This document shows positions 1 through 9,106 of a stretch of DNA of 64,000 bases, one piece after another. The DNA comes from Oscillatoria princeps RMCB-10 (GTDB lineage: Bacteria > Cyanobacteriota > Cyanobacteriia > Cyanobacteriales > Oscillatoriaceae), in assembly GCA_019359235.1 (NCBI GenBank), contig JAHHHT010000040.1, positions 1 to 64,000 of the forward strand, in the 5' to 3' direction. Below the pieces are notes generated by a model. It was not told the DNA's origin and did no database searches. It was given only the letters and a program-made list of their open reading frames with translations. A program made the position numbers and the translations under genes. The number at the start of each line of letters is the position of its first letter. The first letter of the stretch is position 1.

Positions 1-236
1 CCAGCTGATATAGCAGTTGGTTCAGGCCAAAGGCGAGGGGAAAAGTTGTTGCCCAATGGGCAACAAAATCGCAGGTCAAAGTGTCAAGTCCTCAACCTGT
101 TACTGACGCCCCAGCTGATATAGCAGTTGGTTCAGGCCAAAGGCGAGGGGAAAAGTTGTTGCCCAATGGGCAACAAAATCGCAGGTCAAAGTGTCAAGTC
201 CTCAACCTGTTACTGACGCCCCAGCTGATATAGCAG
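1..236. repeat. Perfect 110-bp tandem repeat, 2.1 copies, running off the left edge
   Basis: Bases 1-110 and 111-220 are identical, and a third copy begins at 221 and is lost after about 16 bases. Each unit contains a near-perfect palindrome (GTTGCCCA, one base, TGGGCAAC; 48-64 in unit 1). No open frame fits the repeat. Exact identity implies recent amplification. The array may continue upstream of the window. Confidence 0.95.
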
Positions 237-261
237 TATTCACTTAGAATAGGACATTAAT

Positions 262-369
262 GGCATGGCGCATGGGGCATGGCGCATGGGGCATGGCGCA
301 TGGGGAAGACTCACAGATGCATGCCCAATACGATGATGCGATGATGCGATGATGCGATGATGCGATGAT
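262..369. repeat. Two short tandem arrays (14-bp and 8-bp units)
   Basis: At 262-305 the unit GCATGGCGCATGGG is repeated about three times. At about 331-369 the octamer CGATGATG is repeated about five times. Both are simple slippage-type repeats. The rest of 370-679 shows no gene that I can support. Confidence 0.85.
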
Positions 370-679
370 GCCCATGTCCTAAACTAACTGTCTATTGCTA
401 TAAAGGTTTCCGGGCGCTTGCCGCAGGGGCGGTAACCTGCGGCAAAGCTAGCTGAGTCGCGCAGCCGCAACCCTTGCGCCTGCGCTCTCCGCACCTGCTG
501 CCTGACAAACCGTCACTATCCGCAGGCTTTCAACCGGCTCTCCCCGGAGGTTGACTTGCCCCCAGTCCGGGGACAAGTTTAACTATCTTGTAGTGAAGTG
601 GGCACATTTGACCCAACCGGCACCCACTGGTGCCGCCCGCAATTCATCCCACCCCGCTGACTCGTGCCGGCGCAACCCG

Positions 680-1810
680 ATGAAATTGGCAGAACAACTG
701 GCTAAAAAATGGCGGTCGCGACTGGCGACCGACTGTCCCAACCAAAGCCCCGACACCGGCGAAAGCATTATCTGCTGGCTGCTGGGCGAGACTCCCGACC
801 GCTTTGAGGCCCTCGATCCCGCCGGACTCGCCATAGCCGAGGGAGCGATGGACTTCCGCTACCGGATTTTGCGGCACCGCTATCTGGGCGTCCCCCCCGA
901 ACAGGCGTACCGGCACTTAATCGAGCGCCTGGGCTCACTGGTACTCCTGCGCCAGAAAGTCCGCACCTGGGTCGCCCTCAGCCGGGACCGGCAGCGGAGT
1001 GTGGTGGATGTGGTGCGAGAAGTGATCCAGGAAATGCTGCAAGCTGACCGCTACCTGCAGGGGCAAATCGCCTGGATTGCCGGCTGCACCGCAGACCCCC
1101 GCCTGCGCAACGCCCTGCTGCTCGCCGCCACCGAAGAATACTGCCTGCGACCGGTGCGCAACCAGCCCCTGCTGGTCTACCGCTTTGTCAACTACCTGCG
1201 GCGCACTCAGCGCGGCGGACTCACCCAGGTGCCGGCGAGCGCTCTCCTGCGGCTGGTCTCCGAGGAAATCGCCCCCCATGACACAGAGGAACCCGTCAGT
1301 CTCTTCGATGCCGGGGCGGTCGCCCAGTATCAAGACACCCAAGCTTGGGAAGAGCAGCTGCAGCTTCGCGCCGCCGTGCGGCGGGAATTTGAAACCTACC
1401 TCGCTAAAAACCAGGGCGCAGAAGCGGTTGAGTGGCTGCGGCTCTATCTCCAAGGTCGCTCCCAGGACGAGATTGCCCGGGAGTTGAATGTGCCGGTCAA
1501 GCAAATCTACCGGCTGCGAGAAAAAGTCAGCTACCACGCCATTCGGGTTTTTGCCTTCAAAATACAGCCCGAATTAGTGGGTAGCTGGCTGCAGACTTCC
1601 CTCACTGAACACAGCCTGGGTCTGCCACCGGCTGGGTGGCAGCAATACTGGGACAGCCTGACGCCGGTGCAGCGCCAGCTTTTGCAGCTGCTCAAAGCTG
1701 GCCAGTCCGTTGAGGCGATCGCCAAAACCTTGAAGCTCAAACCCGCTCAGGTTGCCGGCGAGTGGAGCAAGCTCTACTTGGCCGCACAGACTCTGCGCAA
1801 CGAGCCCTGA
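680..1810 (+). CDS. HetZ-related protein (HetZ-like regulator)
   Basis: This 376-residue soluble protein resembles the HetZ-related proteins of filamentous cyanobacteria, a family named after the heterocyst differentiation regulator HetZ. The ATG at 680 (MKLAEQLAKKW) is preferred over in-frame upstream codons because similarity begins there. The central part is rich in Arg and aromatic residues (DFRYRILRHRYLG, LVYRFVNYLRR). A helix-turn-helix-like stretch lies near residues 262-288 (DEIARELNVPVKQIYRLREK), which suggests DNA binding. A HIP1 octamer lies inside the gene near 1715. No other heterocyst genes are nearby, so the role here may be in general pattern or cell-cycle control. Family assignment is from memory; DNA binding is inferred. 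Confidence 0.7.
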   Translation: MKLAEQLAKKWRSRLATDCPNQSPDTGESIICWLLGETPDRFEALDPAGLAIAEGAMDFRYRILRHRYLGVPPEQAYRHLIERLGSLVLLRQKVRTWVALSRDRQRSVVDVVREVIQEMLQADRYLQGQIAWIAGCTADPRLRNALLLAATEEYCLRPVRNQPLLVYRFVNYLRRTQRGGLTQVPASALLRLVSEEIAPHDTEEPVSLFDAGAVAQYQDTQAWEEQLQLRAAVRREFETYLAKNQGAEAVEWLRLYLQGRSQDEIARELNVPVKQIYRLREKVSYHAIRVFAFKIQPELVGSWLQTSLTEHSLGLPPAGWQQYWDSLTPVQRQLLQLLKAGQSVEAIAKTLKLKPAQVAGEWSKLYLAAQTLRNEP

Positions 1811-1891
1811 CGGCTCCCCCTTCTGCCCCTAGCACAAACTTGAAAATTTGTCAAGGGCAAGTGGGAGAATTCTGGCGGTGCCGGCGGGAAA

Positions 1892-2950
1892 TTAAACCAA
1901 AGCGGGGACGGGTTGCGGCCACCGGCCCACGGCTTTGCCGATGGTCGCCAGTTCCCGCATCAGCCGGTCAAACTGGTCTGGCTTCAGGGATTGCGGGCCA
2001 TCCGAGAGGGCCTTAGAGGGGTTGGGGTGCACCTCGATCATCAGCGAGTCCGCACCGGCAGCGATAGCCGCCATTGCCATTGCCGGCACATACTCCGCCC
2101 AGCCGGTGCCGTGGCTGGGGTCAATCATAACCGGCAGGTGAGTCAAGCGGCGCAGCACCGGCACCGCCGCCAAATCCAGAGTATTGCGCGTGTATTCCCG
2201 GTCAAAGGTGCGAATGCCCCGCTCGCAGAGAATCACATTCGGGTTGCCGGCGGCCAAAATATACTCAGCAGCCATCAGCCAATCTTCAATCGTCGCCGAC
2301 ATGCCCCGCTTCAGCAGCACCGGCTTATTTTGCGCTCCCACTTTCTTGAGCAGGGAGAAATTCTGCATGTTGCGGGCACCGATCTGGATCACATCCGCCA
2401 CTTCCGACAGGACATCCAAGTCAGCGGCATCCATGATCTCCGTAATCACCCCCAGACCCGAGGCTTCTCGCGCCGCAGCCAGCAAGTTCAGAGCACTTTC
2501 GCCGTGACCTTGGAACGCATAGGGCGAAGTGCGCGGCTTGAAGGCACCGCCTCTGAGGAACTTAGCACCGGCAGCTTTCACCCGCAGTGCCGTCGAGACG
2601 ATCATCTCCTCATTTTCCACCGAACAAGGTCCCGCCACTACGACCAGGGGGTGGTGTTCCCCAAACACCACCGGCCCATTCGGCGTGGGCACCACCACCT
2701 CGCTCGCTTCCCCTTGGCGATACTCCCGACTCGCCCGCTTAAAGGGCTGCTCCACCCGCAGCACCGCCTCTATCCAGGGGCTGATTTCCTGCAGCCGCTC
2801 TCGGTCGAGGTCAGCCGTTTCCCCCACCAGACCGATGACAACCTTGTGCTTCCCGACAATTTTTTCAGGAGTCAGACCCCAGCTTGCGAGTTCAGAGTTG
2901 ATGCGGTCAATCTCCACTTCTGGAGAGCCGCTTTTCATGACAATTATCAT
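1892..2950 (-). CDS. aroF: 3-deoxy-7-phosphoheptulonate synthase (DAHP synthase)
   Basis: Catalyses condensation of phosphoenolpyruvate with erythrose 4-phosphate, the first step of the shikimate pathway. The 352-residue protein has an N-terminal ferredoxin-like domain (about 1-75, beginning MIIVMKSG), as in the type I-beta enzymes, then the TIM barrel. Visible motifs are VAGPCSVEN, the LRGGAFKPRTSPY loop, ILCERGIRTF, and DPSHGTG near the C-terminus. Full length for the family. It stands alone on the minus strand, and its start follows about 285 bp of non-coding DNA. Confidence 0.96.
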   Translation of the reverse strand: MIIVMKSGSPEVEIDRINSELASWGLTPEKIVGKHKVVIGLVGETADLDRERLQEISPWIEAVLRVEQPFKRASREYRQGEASEVVVPTPNGPVVFGEHHPLVVVAGPCSVENEEMIVSTALRVKAAGAKFLRGGAFKPRTSPYAFQGHGESALNLLAAAREASGLGVITEIMDAADLDVLSEVADVIQIGARNMQNFSLLKKVGAQNKPVLLKRGMSATIEDWLMAAEYILAAGNPNVILCERGIRTFDREYTRNTLDLAAVPVLRRLTHLPVMIDPSHGTGWAEYVPAMAMAAIAAGADSLMIEVHPNPSKALSDGPQSLKPDQFDRLMRELATIGKAVGRWPQPVPALV

Positions 2951-3235
2951 CTCAAATTACCTGTTTTCGTTGCTTTTTGCGCACGCTCTAACAGCCCGGG
3001 CTATTTCAATAGTCTGTCCCCCACCGGACATAAACCGGTAATCTTGCTGGCCGGTAAGCTTTCCGCAAGCTGACTTCCGGTTAAATAGCCCCTTTTTTAG
3101 GGCCCGCCCGGGCCTGCTGTCAGAGTGTCGATTTGGGATTTTAGATCCCCCCCTTAACAGGGAGGTTCAAGGGGGGGGGTATTTTGGATTTTCTCGCGAA
3201 TCTAAAATCTCAAACCTGAAACCAATCTAAAATCC
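2951..3235. other. Intergenic region with C-rich hairpin and TCTAAAAT repeats
   Basis: The spacer between aroF and the PAM68 gene holds an inverted repeat of C and G runs near 3146-3180 (CCCCCCCTTAACAGGGAGG followed by a long G run) and several AATCTAAAAT motifs near 3198-3234. These recur elsewhere in the window (36.73 and 43.83 kb). No ORF with coding character is seen. Confidence 0.6.
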
Positions 3236-3685
3236 CTAGGAGGGCTTTCTTGACTGCCAAGCTTCCCGCATGCGCCCCAAGTTGGTGGTGAACTCTTTCC
3301 AGCCCAGCTTGCTACCGGGGATCTCTTCATCCCACGATGCCGAGAGTACCCCGTAGCTCAGCCCTAATACGCCCAGACCGAAAAAGCCCATGCTTACGAG
3401 CACAACTGCTACGTTGGGCAGCTTGAACCATTCATTGCTGACGGTGATATAGCTGGCAATAAATGTGCCGATACCCAAAGCCGTGGGTACGCCGCACAGT
3501 AGAGCCATCCTTCCGATCATGCGTTTGCTGACCGCATCTGGAATGGCCATGTCTTCCTTGGCCAGCCGGCCTTCTTTTTCACCCCCAACGGCTGCCGGTG
3601 GGGCTTCTGGGCGGTTTTTGGGAGATTTTTTGCGATGGGAAGCCGGCTCAAAGGGGAGGCGCTCGCGCTCGGGTTCAGGTGACAT
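3236..3685 (-). CDS. PAM68 family protein (photosystem II assembly factor)
   Basis: PAM68 proteins help early photosystem II assembly and chlorophyll-protein insertion in thylakoid membranes. This 149-residue protein has a charged, Pro-rich N-terminus (1-55), two predicted transmembrane segments (about 62-82, LLCGVPTALGIGTF; about 92-115, VVLVSMGFFGLGVLGLSYG), and the conserved tail with ASWDEEIPGS and the GWKEF region. It lies 10 bases downstream of rpsO on the same strand and is probably cotranscribed with it. Family identity is clear from layout and tail; function comes from the family. Confidence 0.9.
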   Translation of the reverse strand: MSPEPERERLPFEPASHRKKSPKNRPEAPPAAVGGEKEGRLAKEDMAIPDAVSKRMIGRMALLCGVPTALGIGTFIASYITVSNEWFKLPNVAVVLVSMGFFGLGVLGLSYGVLSASWDEEIPGSKLGWKEFTTNLGRMREAWQSRKPS

Positions 3686-3695
3686 AGTGGCTCTG

Positions 3696-3965
3696 TTAAC
3701 CGCGAATGCCCAGGCGACCGATCAAGTTGCGATAGCGCGGTTCGTCTTCCTGCAGGATGTAGGAGAGCAGGCGCTTGCGCAGACCAATCATTTTCAGCAA
3801 TCCCCTTCGGGAGGCGTGGTCTTTCTGATTCGTTTTCAGGTGTTCGCTGAGCCGGTTGATTCGTTCGGTGAGTACCGCGACTTGCACGTCCGCCGAGCCG
3901 GTGTCGGTTTCGTGAATCTGGTACTGAGTCATGATTTCGTGTTTGCGCTGCTGTGTCAGGGCCAT
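3696..3965 (-). CDS. rpsO: 30S ribosomal protein S15
   Basis: An 89-residue primary 16S rRNA-binding protein of the small subunit platform. The sequence is typical: [12 protein letters not shown], the [15 protein letters not shown] region, [19 protein letters not shown] and the C-terminal Arg-rich tail ending IGRLGIRG. Full length. First gene of a probable rpsO-PAM68 pair. ruvA lies about 200 bases upstream on the same strand, separated by repeat DNA. Confidence 0.98.
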   Translation of the reverse strand: MALTQQRKHEIMTQYQIHETDTGSADVQVAVLTERINRLSEHLKTNQKDHASRRGLLKMIGLRKRLLSYILQEDEPRYRNLIGRLGIRG

Positions 3966-4059
3966 TGCTGTAGTTACTTTTTTATCGACATTAATTCAGC
4001 AATCTCCGATCTTACCACAGTTATGCCGGCTTTTTAGGGGGCAGGGGGTGGGGGTGAGG

Positions 4060-4154
4060 TGTTAGGCAGGGGAGCGGGGGAGCGGGGGAGCCGGGGAGCG
4101 GCGGAAATTGTCAATGCCCAATGCCCCATGCCCCATGCCCCATGCCCAATCCAA
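4060..4154. repeat. G-rich and ATGCCCC short tandem repeats
   Basis: Between ruvA and rpsO, GGGAGCGGGGGAGC-type repeats (about 4066-4100) are followed by repeats of ATGCCCC/ATGCCCA (about 4112-4151). Simple slippage repeats with no coding potential, similar to the CATGGGG array at 262-305 in opposite orientation. Confidence 0.7.
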
Positions 4155-4166
4155 AATCCCCCACTC

Positions 4167-4793
4167 TCACCGGCGGCTGAGCCAGGTGATGGCGGCGCGA
4201 ATCCACTGTTCGGCGTCAGGGTTGTTGGACAAACTCGGGTCAGAGTTCAAAGCTCTGAGGGCCTGCATCACCTCGCTGCTGGTGTAGCCCAGCGCTAGCA
4301 GGGTGATCTCAACGTCTTCGCACAGCGCCGGCGAGCTTCCCGTGCTCAAGAGCGCGAGGTCCCCAATTTCGCTACGCCACTGAGCCAGTTTGCTCTTGAG
4401 TTCTAGGGCGATGCGCTCTGCTGTTTTGCTCCCCACCCCCCGGGTTTTTGCCAGCATGCGGGTGTTGCCGGTGACGATCGCCCCGACTAAATCCTGCAGT
4501 CCCAGGGTGTCCAAGAGGGAAATGGCCAACTGTGCGCCAACGCCGCTGACGCTCACCAGCTGGCGAAACAAGTCGCGCTCAGCTGCGGAGGCAAAGCCAT
4601 AGAGCACCGGCTGCTCTTCGCGCACTTGCAGGTGGGTGAAAACCTGGACAGACGCGCCGGCTGGCAGTGAGGGCTCCATGCGGGGCGGGATTTGCAACTC
4701 GCAGCCGATCTGGTTGACTTCCAGGATCAGGGTGACGCGATTGCCGGTTCCTCGGTGAATCCCCGCCACTGTACCTTTGAGATAGCTAATCAT
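4167..4793 (-). CDS. ruvA: Holliday junction branch migration protein RuvA
   Basis: RuvA binds four-way DNA junctions as a tetramer and loads the RuvB motor during recombinational repair. The 208-residue protein starts at the ATG ending at 4793 (MISYLKGTV); an upstream in-frame ATG at 4832 would add 13 non-conserved residues. The OB-fold domain is at 1-65, then tandem helix-hairpin-helix motifs (VSGVGAQLAISLLDT, TRGVGSKTAERIALELKSK), then the C-terminal RuvB-contact domain (LALGYTSSEVMQAL). No ruvB or ruvC is in this window. Confidence 0.96.
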   Translation of the reverse strand: MISYLKGTVAGIHRGTGNRVTLILEVNQIGCELQIPPRMEPSLPAGASVQVFTHLQVREEQPVLYGFASAAERDLFRQLVSVSGVGAQLAISLLDTLGLQDLVGAIVTGNTRMLAKTRGVGSKTAERIALELKSKLAQWRSEIGDLALLSTGSSPALCEDVEITLLALGYTSSEVMQALRALNSDPSLSNNPDAEQWIRAAITWLSRR

Positions 4794-4885
4794 TAGCGGT
4801 AAGGGGCATCCGTTGAGTGAAATAAGGAACACTCTAATATCTCACATCTGAAATCCCTTCGCTCTCATTTATGAAGAAAAAGTGA

Positions 4886-4972
4886 AGCCACAAGAAACCG
4901 GGTTTCTTCTACTGGGTCAGCCGGAAAACTGAGTGAAGAAACCGGGTTTCTTCAAGAAACCCGGTTTCTGAA
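4886..4972. repeat. GAAACCGGGTTTC palindromic repeats, upstream of ruvA
   Basis: Three copies of the palindrome AGAAACCGGGTTTCT lie in 87 bases (about 4892, 4935 and 4950), two of them abutting to form a longer hairpin. The same palindrome is the core of the 107-bp elements at 16782 and 43331. The 188-bp spacer 4833-5020 has no gene. Confidence 0.85.
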
Positions 4973-5020
4973 CCTGGGCCCACGAGCCGGCTTAACAATT
5001 TATTTATAACTAGCTGTTGG

Positions 5021-5710
5021 CTACTGCTGCAGGTCTTTAATATCCTCTATAATTTTGCGGTAAGCTGTCATATCTCTGTGTTTCAAAAACAGTTGGGCGG
5101 CTAGCTGTAAATCTGTGAGCGCTTTCTGCTTTGCTCCCAGATCGCAGTAGGTAAAAGCCCGGTTGTAGTAGGCTTTGGCATAGTCAGGCTTGACTCGAAT
5201 CGCGTGGTTGTAGTCCTCAATCGCTCCCAGCAAATTGCCCAGCCGGCGGCGGCAAAGCCCCCGGTTGTAGTAGGCTTTGGCGTAGTCGGGATTGAGAGCC
5301 AGTGCCTGAGTGTAATCCTCAACAGCACCTCGGTTATCTCCGCTGTCGCGGCGGGCATTGCCCCGATTGTTGTAGGCTTCAGCAAAATAGGGATTGAACT
5401 GCAGGACTTGGTTATAATCCTCGATGGCCGCTAGGTGATCTCCCATTTCCCTGAGAGCGTTACCCCGCTTGAAGTAGGCATCCAGGCAGTCGGGGGACAG
5501 CTGCAGGACTTGCGTGTAATCCTCAATGGCAGCGTGAAGATCGCCCAGTTTGCGCAGGATATTCCCCCGCTCGAAGTAGGCTGAGGCAAAGTCAGGATTG
5601 AGCCGCAGCTCCTGATTCCAGTCCTCAATCGCTCCGCTGAAGTCCCCTTCCTGAACCTTTTTCAATGCCCGGTAATAGAAAAAATGATTGTAGAATTTCT
5701 CAGCTTTCAT
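5021..5710 (-). CDS. Tetratricopeptide repeat protein (6 TPRs)
   Basis: A 229-residue soluble protein starting MKAEKFYNHFFYYRALKKV (ATG ending at 5710, chosen because the upstream extension to 5839 is Pro/Cys-rich and not TPR-like). It consists almost wholly of six 34-residue TPRs with the cyanobacterial pattern AYxxRGNxxRxxGDxxxAIEDYxQxLxLxPD. The tail LQLAAQLFLKHRDMTAYRKI is commonly seen at the end of such proteins. TPRs bind proteins; the partner is unknown. A second TPR gene lies upstream on the same strand, with about 680 bases between them. Confidence 0.85.
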   Translation of the reverse strand: MKAEKFYNHFFYYRALKKVQEGDFSGAIEDWNQELRLNPDFASAYFERGNILRKLGDLHAAIEDYTQVLQLSPDCLDAYFKRGNALREMGDHLAAIEDYNQVLQFNPYFAEAYNNRGNARRDSGDNRGAVEDYTQALALNPDYAKAYYNRGLCRRRLGNLLGAIEDYNHAIRVKPDYAKAYYNRAFTYCDLGAKQKALTDLQLAAQLFLKHRDMTAYRKIIEDIKDLQQ

Positions 5711-6391
5711 CTGGGATCTGAGCGTTGGTGCCGGTCGGTCATGGGTGCATCTCAATTTATCTCCCACCCCTGTGGGACAAACATCGTTCCCGTACTGGGG
5801 GCTGTGCCCAACCTGTAGCGACGTTGCAGCCAACGTCACTGCGCTTTCGGAAAGGTGTCGAAGCCATTGGCGAGATGCTCCCTGATTTGTGGCTGTACTT
5901 TAATCAATTTTAAGCAGCCGCAAGGGCTTTTCTTGCAGACATCCCCCCCCAATTCCTGCGGGAGGCGGGAAGACCTGCTCCCCTTGCAGAAGCCGGCAGC
6001 GGATGGAGGCGGATGGGGGAGAGGGCGAGCAGCCGTCGCGCGGGATACTTGCAAGAAGGTAAAAGCGGTCGAGAGCGAGACACAGAGAGCGAGACACAGA
6101 GAAAAGGGTCTGTGTTCCAGAGCGCAAGGGCGCGTTCTGCATTTCCCGCCGCAGTTGGCTGCGCAAGTCGTAAAAGTGCTAAAGTTGGCAAGAAAATACT
6201 ATAGCAGTGTTTCAGCGCTTCGGAGATTTCTCTGACGGGTGGCATCTGCTCTGTGTTGAAGGACGCCTCTGCCTCTGAACCGCCGGCGACAGCAACAGCA
6301 CTTAATTTGCTTTTTGTCAATAGATATTCTTACTGAGCTTGAGGGGGCCGGTGGCTGGCCCGCAAGCTGGCGTGGCGGCTGCCCTGCTGTC
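5711..6391. other. Long intergenic region between two TPR genes
   Basis: About 680 bases without a supportable gene. Several overlapping short frames exist on both strands but none has coding character, and they mutually overlap. A short direct repeat GAGAGCGAGACACAGAGA-like occurs near 6071-6105. Nothing else recognised. Confidence 0.5.
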
Positions 6392-7639
6392 CTATCTGCC
6401 GCGCTCTCGCTCTAAATCCCAAATTGCTTTCTCCAAATACCAATCAGCCGGCCTTCCCGGGTTCTTTTTCTGGGCTTTAGAGAGCAGTATCGTCGCCGCA
6501 CCCCGATCCCCGCTCAACAGGCTGAGGAGTTTCCTCTCGAGCTGGAGCAGAGGTTGGCTTTTCTGCGGCTTGTCTTGGCTTACAGAATTGGTTTTTGCAG
6601 CGGATGCGGCAGAGATTGAGCTGAACCCATCAGTATTTCTCGACTCTTTTGGGCTTATTTCCTCCTGTAGCGACTGTGGGAGATGGTTGATTGCCCGCCG
6701 GTAATTGAGCAAATCTTCCTGCTGCAAAAAAAGAGCTGCGGCTTTCTGATAATCTTCTAGAGAGTTCTGTTTGTCCTCTGCGGATTTCCGCTCATCTGCC
6801 AGCTCGGCGCTGGCAATGGCCCGGTTGTAGTAAACTTTAGGATTATTTGGCCACAGCTGTAGCGCTTGAGTGTAATTTAGAATCGCTCGCTGATAAGCTC
6901 CTAGTTTCCGGTAGATATTGCCCAGAATAAAGTAGGCTTCGGCGTTGCCGGGATTGCTCTGCAAGGCGTGGGTCAAATCGGCGATAGCTCCCTGAGTGTC
7001 ACCCAGTTTGAAGCGAGAGCGCCCCCGGTTATAATAAATTTGGCTATTCTGGGGATTCAGCCGCAACGCTTGGTTGAAGTCCTCTATGGCTCCTTTGTGG
7101 TCTTCTTTTCTGGCTTTACTCAATCCCTGACTGAAAAATTCCTCACCTGGGGTGAGTGGGCGCACCGGCAGTGGCGGCTGCTGTTGCCAATGCCTCAGTC
7201 TGTGCCGGCTCTTATGTGTGGTATTTTGCTCAAAAAAAAGCTTGCTGGCTTTCTGATAATCCTCCAGCGCTCCGAGCCTGTCTCCTTTAGCCGTGCGAAG
7301 ATTTGCTCGGTGCAGGTAAGCGCCAATATCGTTGGGATTAATACTAATAGCCCGGGTAAAATCTTCAATGGCTCCCTGGTGATCTCCCAGTTGAGAGCGG
7401 GCCACCCCCCGCTCGATGTAAGCTTCCACTAGGGTGGGGTTGACAGCCAACGCCTTTGTGAACGCTTCTACTGCCCCTCTGCAGTCTCCTTGCTTGGCCT
7501 TACCTGCTCCCCGCTTGTAATCTTCAACTCCAGGTATGAGGCGAAGAAAGCCACGGTAACGGGCCAGCAGCAGGACTGCGCTGAGCGTGCTAGCCGCCAA
7601 GGTTATCAAAGATAGAAGCAAAGTTTTAAATGATAGCAT
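6392..7639 (-). CDS. Membrane-anchored tetratricopeptide repeat protein
   Basis: A 415-residue protein with an N-terminal hydrophobic segment (about 7-27, LLLSLITLAASTLSAVLLLA) that probably anchors it in a membrane, then two blocks of TPRs. The first block is at about 38-140, then a basic linker (HKSRHRLRHWQQQPP), then the second at about 168-300. The closing helix (AAALFLQQEDLLNYRRAINHL) resembles that of the neighbouring TPR protein. A Ser/Gln-rich linker and a short C-terminal domain (about 360-415) follow. Partner and function are unknown. Divergent from the MFS gene. Confidence 0.82.
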   Translation of the reverse strand: MLSFKTLLLSLITLAASTLSAVLLLARYRGFLRLIPGVEDYKRGAGKAKQGDCRGAVEAFTKALAVNPTLVEAYIERGVARSQLGDHQGAIEDFTRAISINPNDIGAYLHRANLRTAKGDRLGALEDYQKASKLFFEQNTTHKSRHRLRHWQQQPPLPVRPLTPGEEFFSQGLSKARKEDHKGAIEDFNQALRLNPQNSQIYYNRGRSRFKLGDTQGAIADLTHALQSNPGNAEAYFILGNIYRKLGAYQRAILNYTQALQLWPNNPKVYYNRAIASAELADERKSAEDKQNSLEDYQKAAALFLQQEDLLNYRRAINHLPQSLQEEISPKESRNTDGFSSISAASAAKTNSVSQDKPQKSQPLLQLERKLLSLLSGDRGAATILLSKAQKKNPGRPADWYLEKAIWDLERERGR

Positions 7640-7822
7640 AGAACCTAGCTAATGTCAACCGGCAAGCGTGGATATTACTAGGATGGGGCAGACGAGCGCC
7701 CGAGTCAAGTTCGGTGGGGAACGACCGTTAACACTGGGTTCATCTTAGTAAAAATACCCACCCCCTGCGGGCGCACGCCGCAAATTTTTATAATAATTTC
7801 CATAAATTCGCCACCTGATGCC

Positions 7823-9106
7823 ATGAAATTTTCGCCCGCTCGCCGGTGGCGCTCCTGGCTGCCCCAGCTGAACCCCCAAGTGTGGATTTTGGCTGCCGGT
7901 CGGTTGCTGTCCGCAATCGGCACCGGCTTGACACTGTTTTACGCCCCTCTGTTTTTTGCCGGTGGGCTGGGCTTAAGTAAAACCGCTGTTGGCATTGCCT
8001 TAGCAAGCGCCTCCCTTGCTGGGGTTTTCGGTCGCATCCTCAGCGGTATCCTCACTGACTCACCGGCAGCAGGACGCCGCCGCACCCTGCTCCTCTCCAA
8101 TTTTATTTCTGCCGGCGGCTGTTTCGTCCTAGCAGCTGCCACAAATTTTCCGGTCTTAATTGCCGGCAACTTGCTCCTGGGATTTGGCGGGGGTTTGTAC
8201 TGGCCCGCAACAGAAGCCATTATCGCCGATTTGACGGATGCTGAACACCGGCACGAAGCCTACGCGCTAACGCGGCTGGCAGACAATCTCGGCTTGCAGC
8301 TAGGCGTTGTCCTCGGCGGCGTGCTGATTTCCCTCACCGGCGCTTATCGGACGCTGTTTCTCATTGATGCCATCTCCTTTCTAGGATTTTGTGGGGTTAT
8401 CTACTTCGCAATTGCCGAAACTTACCAGCCGGCAACCCCAGAAACAGCCGAAGAAAAAACAAACCACAGCCATTCCTCACTCAACGGTTGGGCGGCGGCG
8501 CTGCGAGATCGGGCTCTCCTCATTTATGTCGCCGTCAACATCATGTTCACCACCTACATCTGCCAAATCCAAACCACAATGCCGCTCTATTTCAGCGATT
8601 TTATCTCAGCTGGGCAAACCGGCAAAGCATTCTCAACCCCAACCATTAGTGGCTTATTCACCTGGTACATGGCTTCATCCATCTTATTTCAACTGCCGGT
8701 GGCTAGATTCCTCAGGCGCTTCAGCTATCCTGTAGCCCTCACCGGATCAGCACTGCTGTGGGCGGTGGGATTTCCCTTGATCGCCGCCACCGGCATTTCC
8801 CCAACCGCCCATCTAATCCCGGCGATTTTAGGCTTAGGAGTCCTAGCAATCGCCACCGTTTCTTACACCCCATTTGCCTCCTCCCTCGTTGTGCAACTCG
8901 CTCCAGAATCCCTGCGCGGAGTTTATTTTTCCATCAACGCCCAGTGCTGGGCGGTCGGGTATTTTATAGGCCCTCCTTTGGGCGGCTGGGCGCTTGACCA
9001 GTCCCCAGCGGTTGCGCACAGTTTCTGGCTGGTGCTGTCGCTGAGTGCCGGTGTGGCTATCTTGATTTTGCAGTATCTCGACCGGCTGTTGGGGGAAAGA
9101 AAATGA
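7823..9106 (+). CDS. MFS transporter (drug/metabolite exporter type)
   Basis: A 427-residue integral membrane protein of the major facilitator superfamily with about 12 predicted hydrophobic segments. The loop 2-3 signature is visible (GRILSGILTDSPAAGRR, near 70-86), as is the first-helix start (LLSAIGTGLTLFYAPLFF). The central hydrophilic loop (about 200-225, PATPETAEEKTNHSHS) separates the two halves. Substrate cannot be told; efflux of small compounds is the usual role. Its last codons are part of a 180-bp tandem duplication shared with the 3' end of convergent hisIE. Confidence 0.85.
   Translation: MKFSPARRWRSWLPQLNPQVWILAAGRLLSAIGTGLTLFYAPLFFAGGLGLSKTAVGIALASASLAGVFGRILSGILTDSPAAGRRRTLLLSNFISAGGCFVLAAATNFPVLIAGNLLLGFGGGLYWPATEAIIADLTDAEHRHEAYALTRLADNLGLQLGVVLGGVLISLTGAYRTLFLIDAISFLGFCGVIYFAIAETYQPATPETAEEKTNHSHSSLNGWAAALRDRALLIYVAVNIMFTTYICQIQTTMPLYFSDFISAGQTGKAFSTPTISGLFTWYMASSILFQLPVARFLRRFSYPVALTGSALLWAVGFPLIAATGISPTAHLIPAILGLGVLAIATVSYTPFASSLVVQLAPESLRGVYFSINAQCWAVGYFIGPPLGGWALDQSPAVAHSFWLVLSLSAGVAILILQYLDRLLGERK

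Noticed and set aside
935-1537. 200-codon open frame antisense to the HetZ-related gene
   Set aside because: It lies wholly opposite a gene with clear family similarity and its translation has no recognisable domain; an effect of high GC.
1913-3073. 386-codon open frame antisense to aroF
   Set aside because: Covers aroF on the opposite strand, is His/Arg-rich and has no family features.
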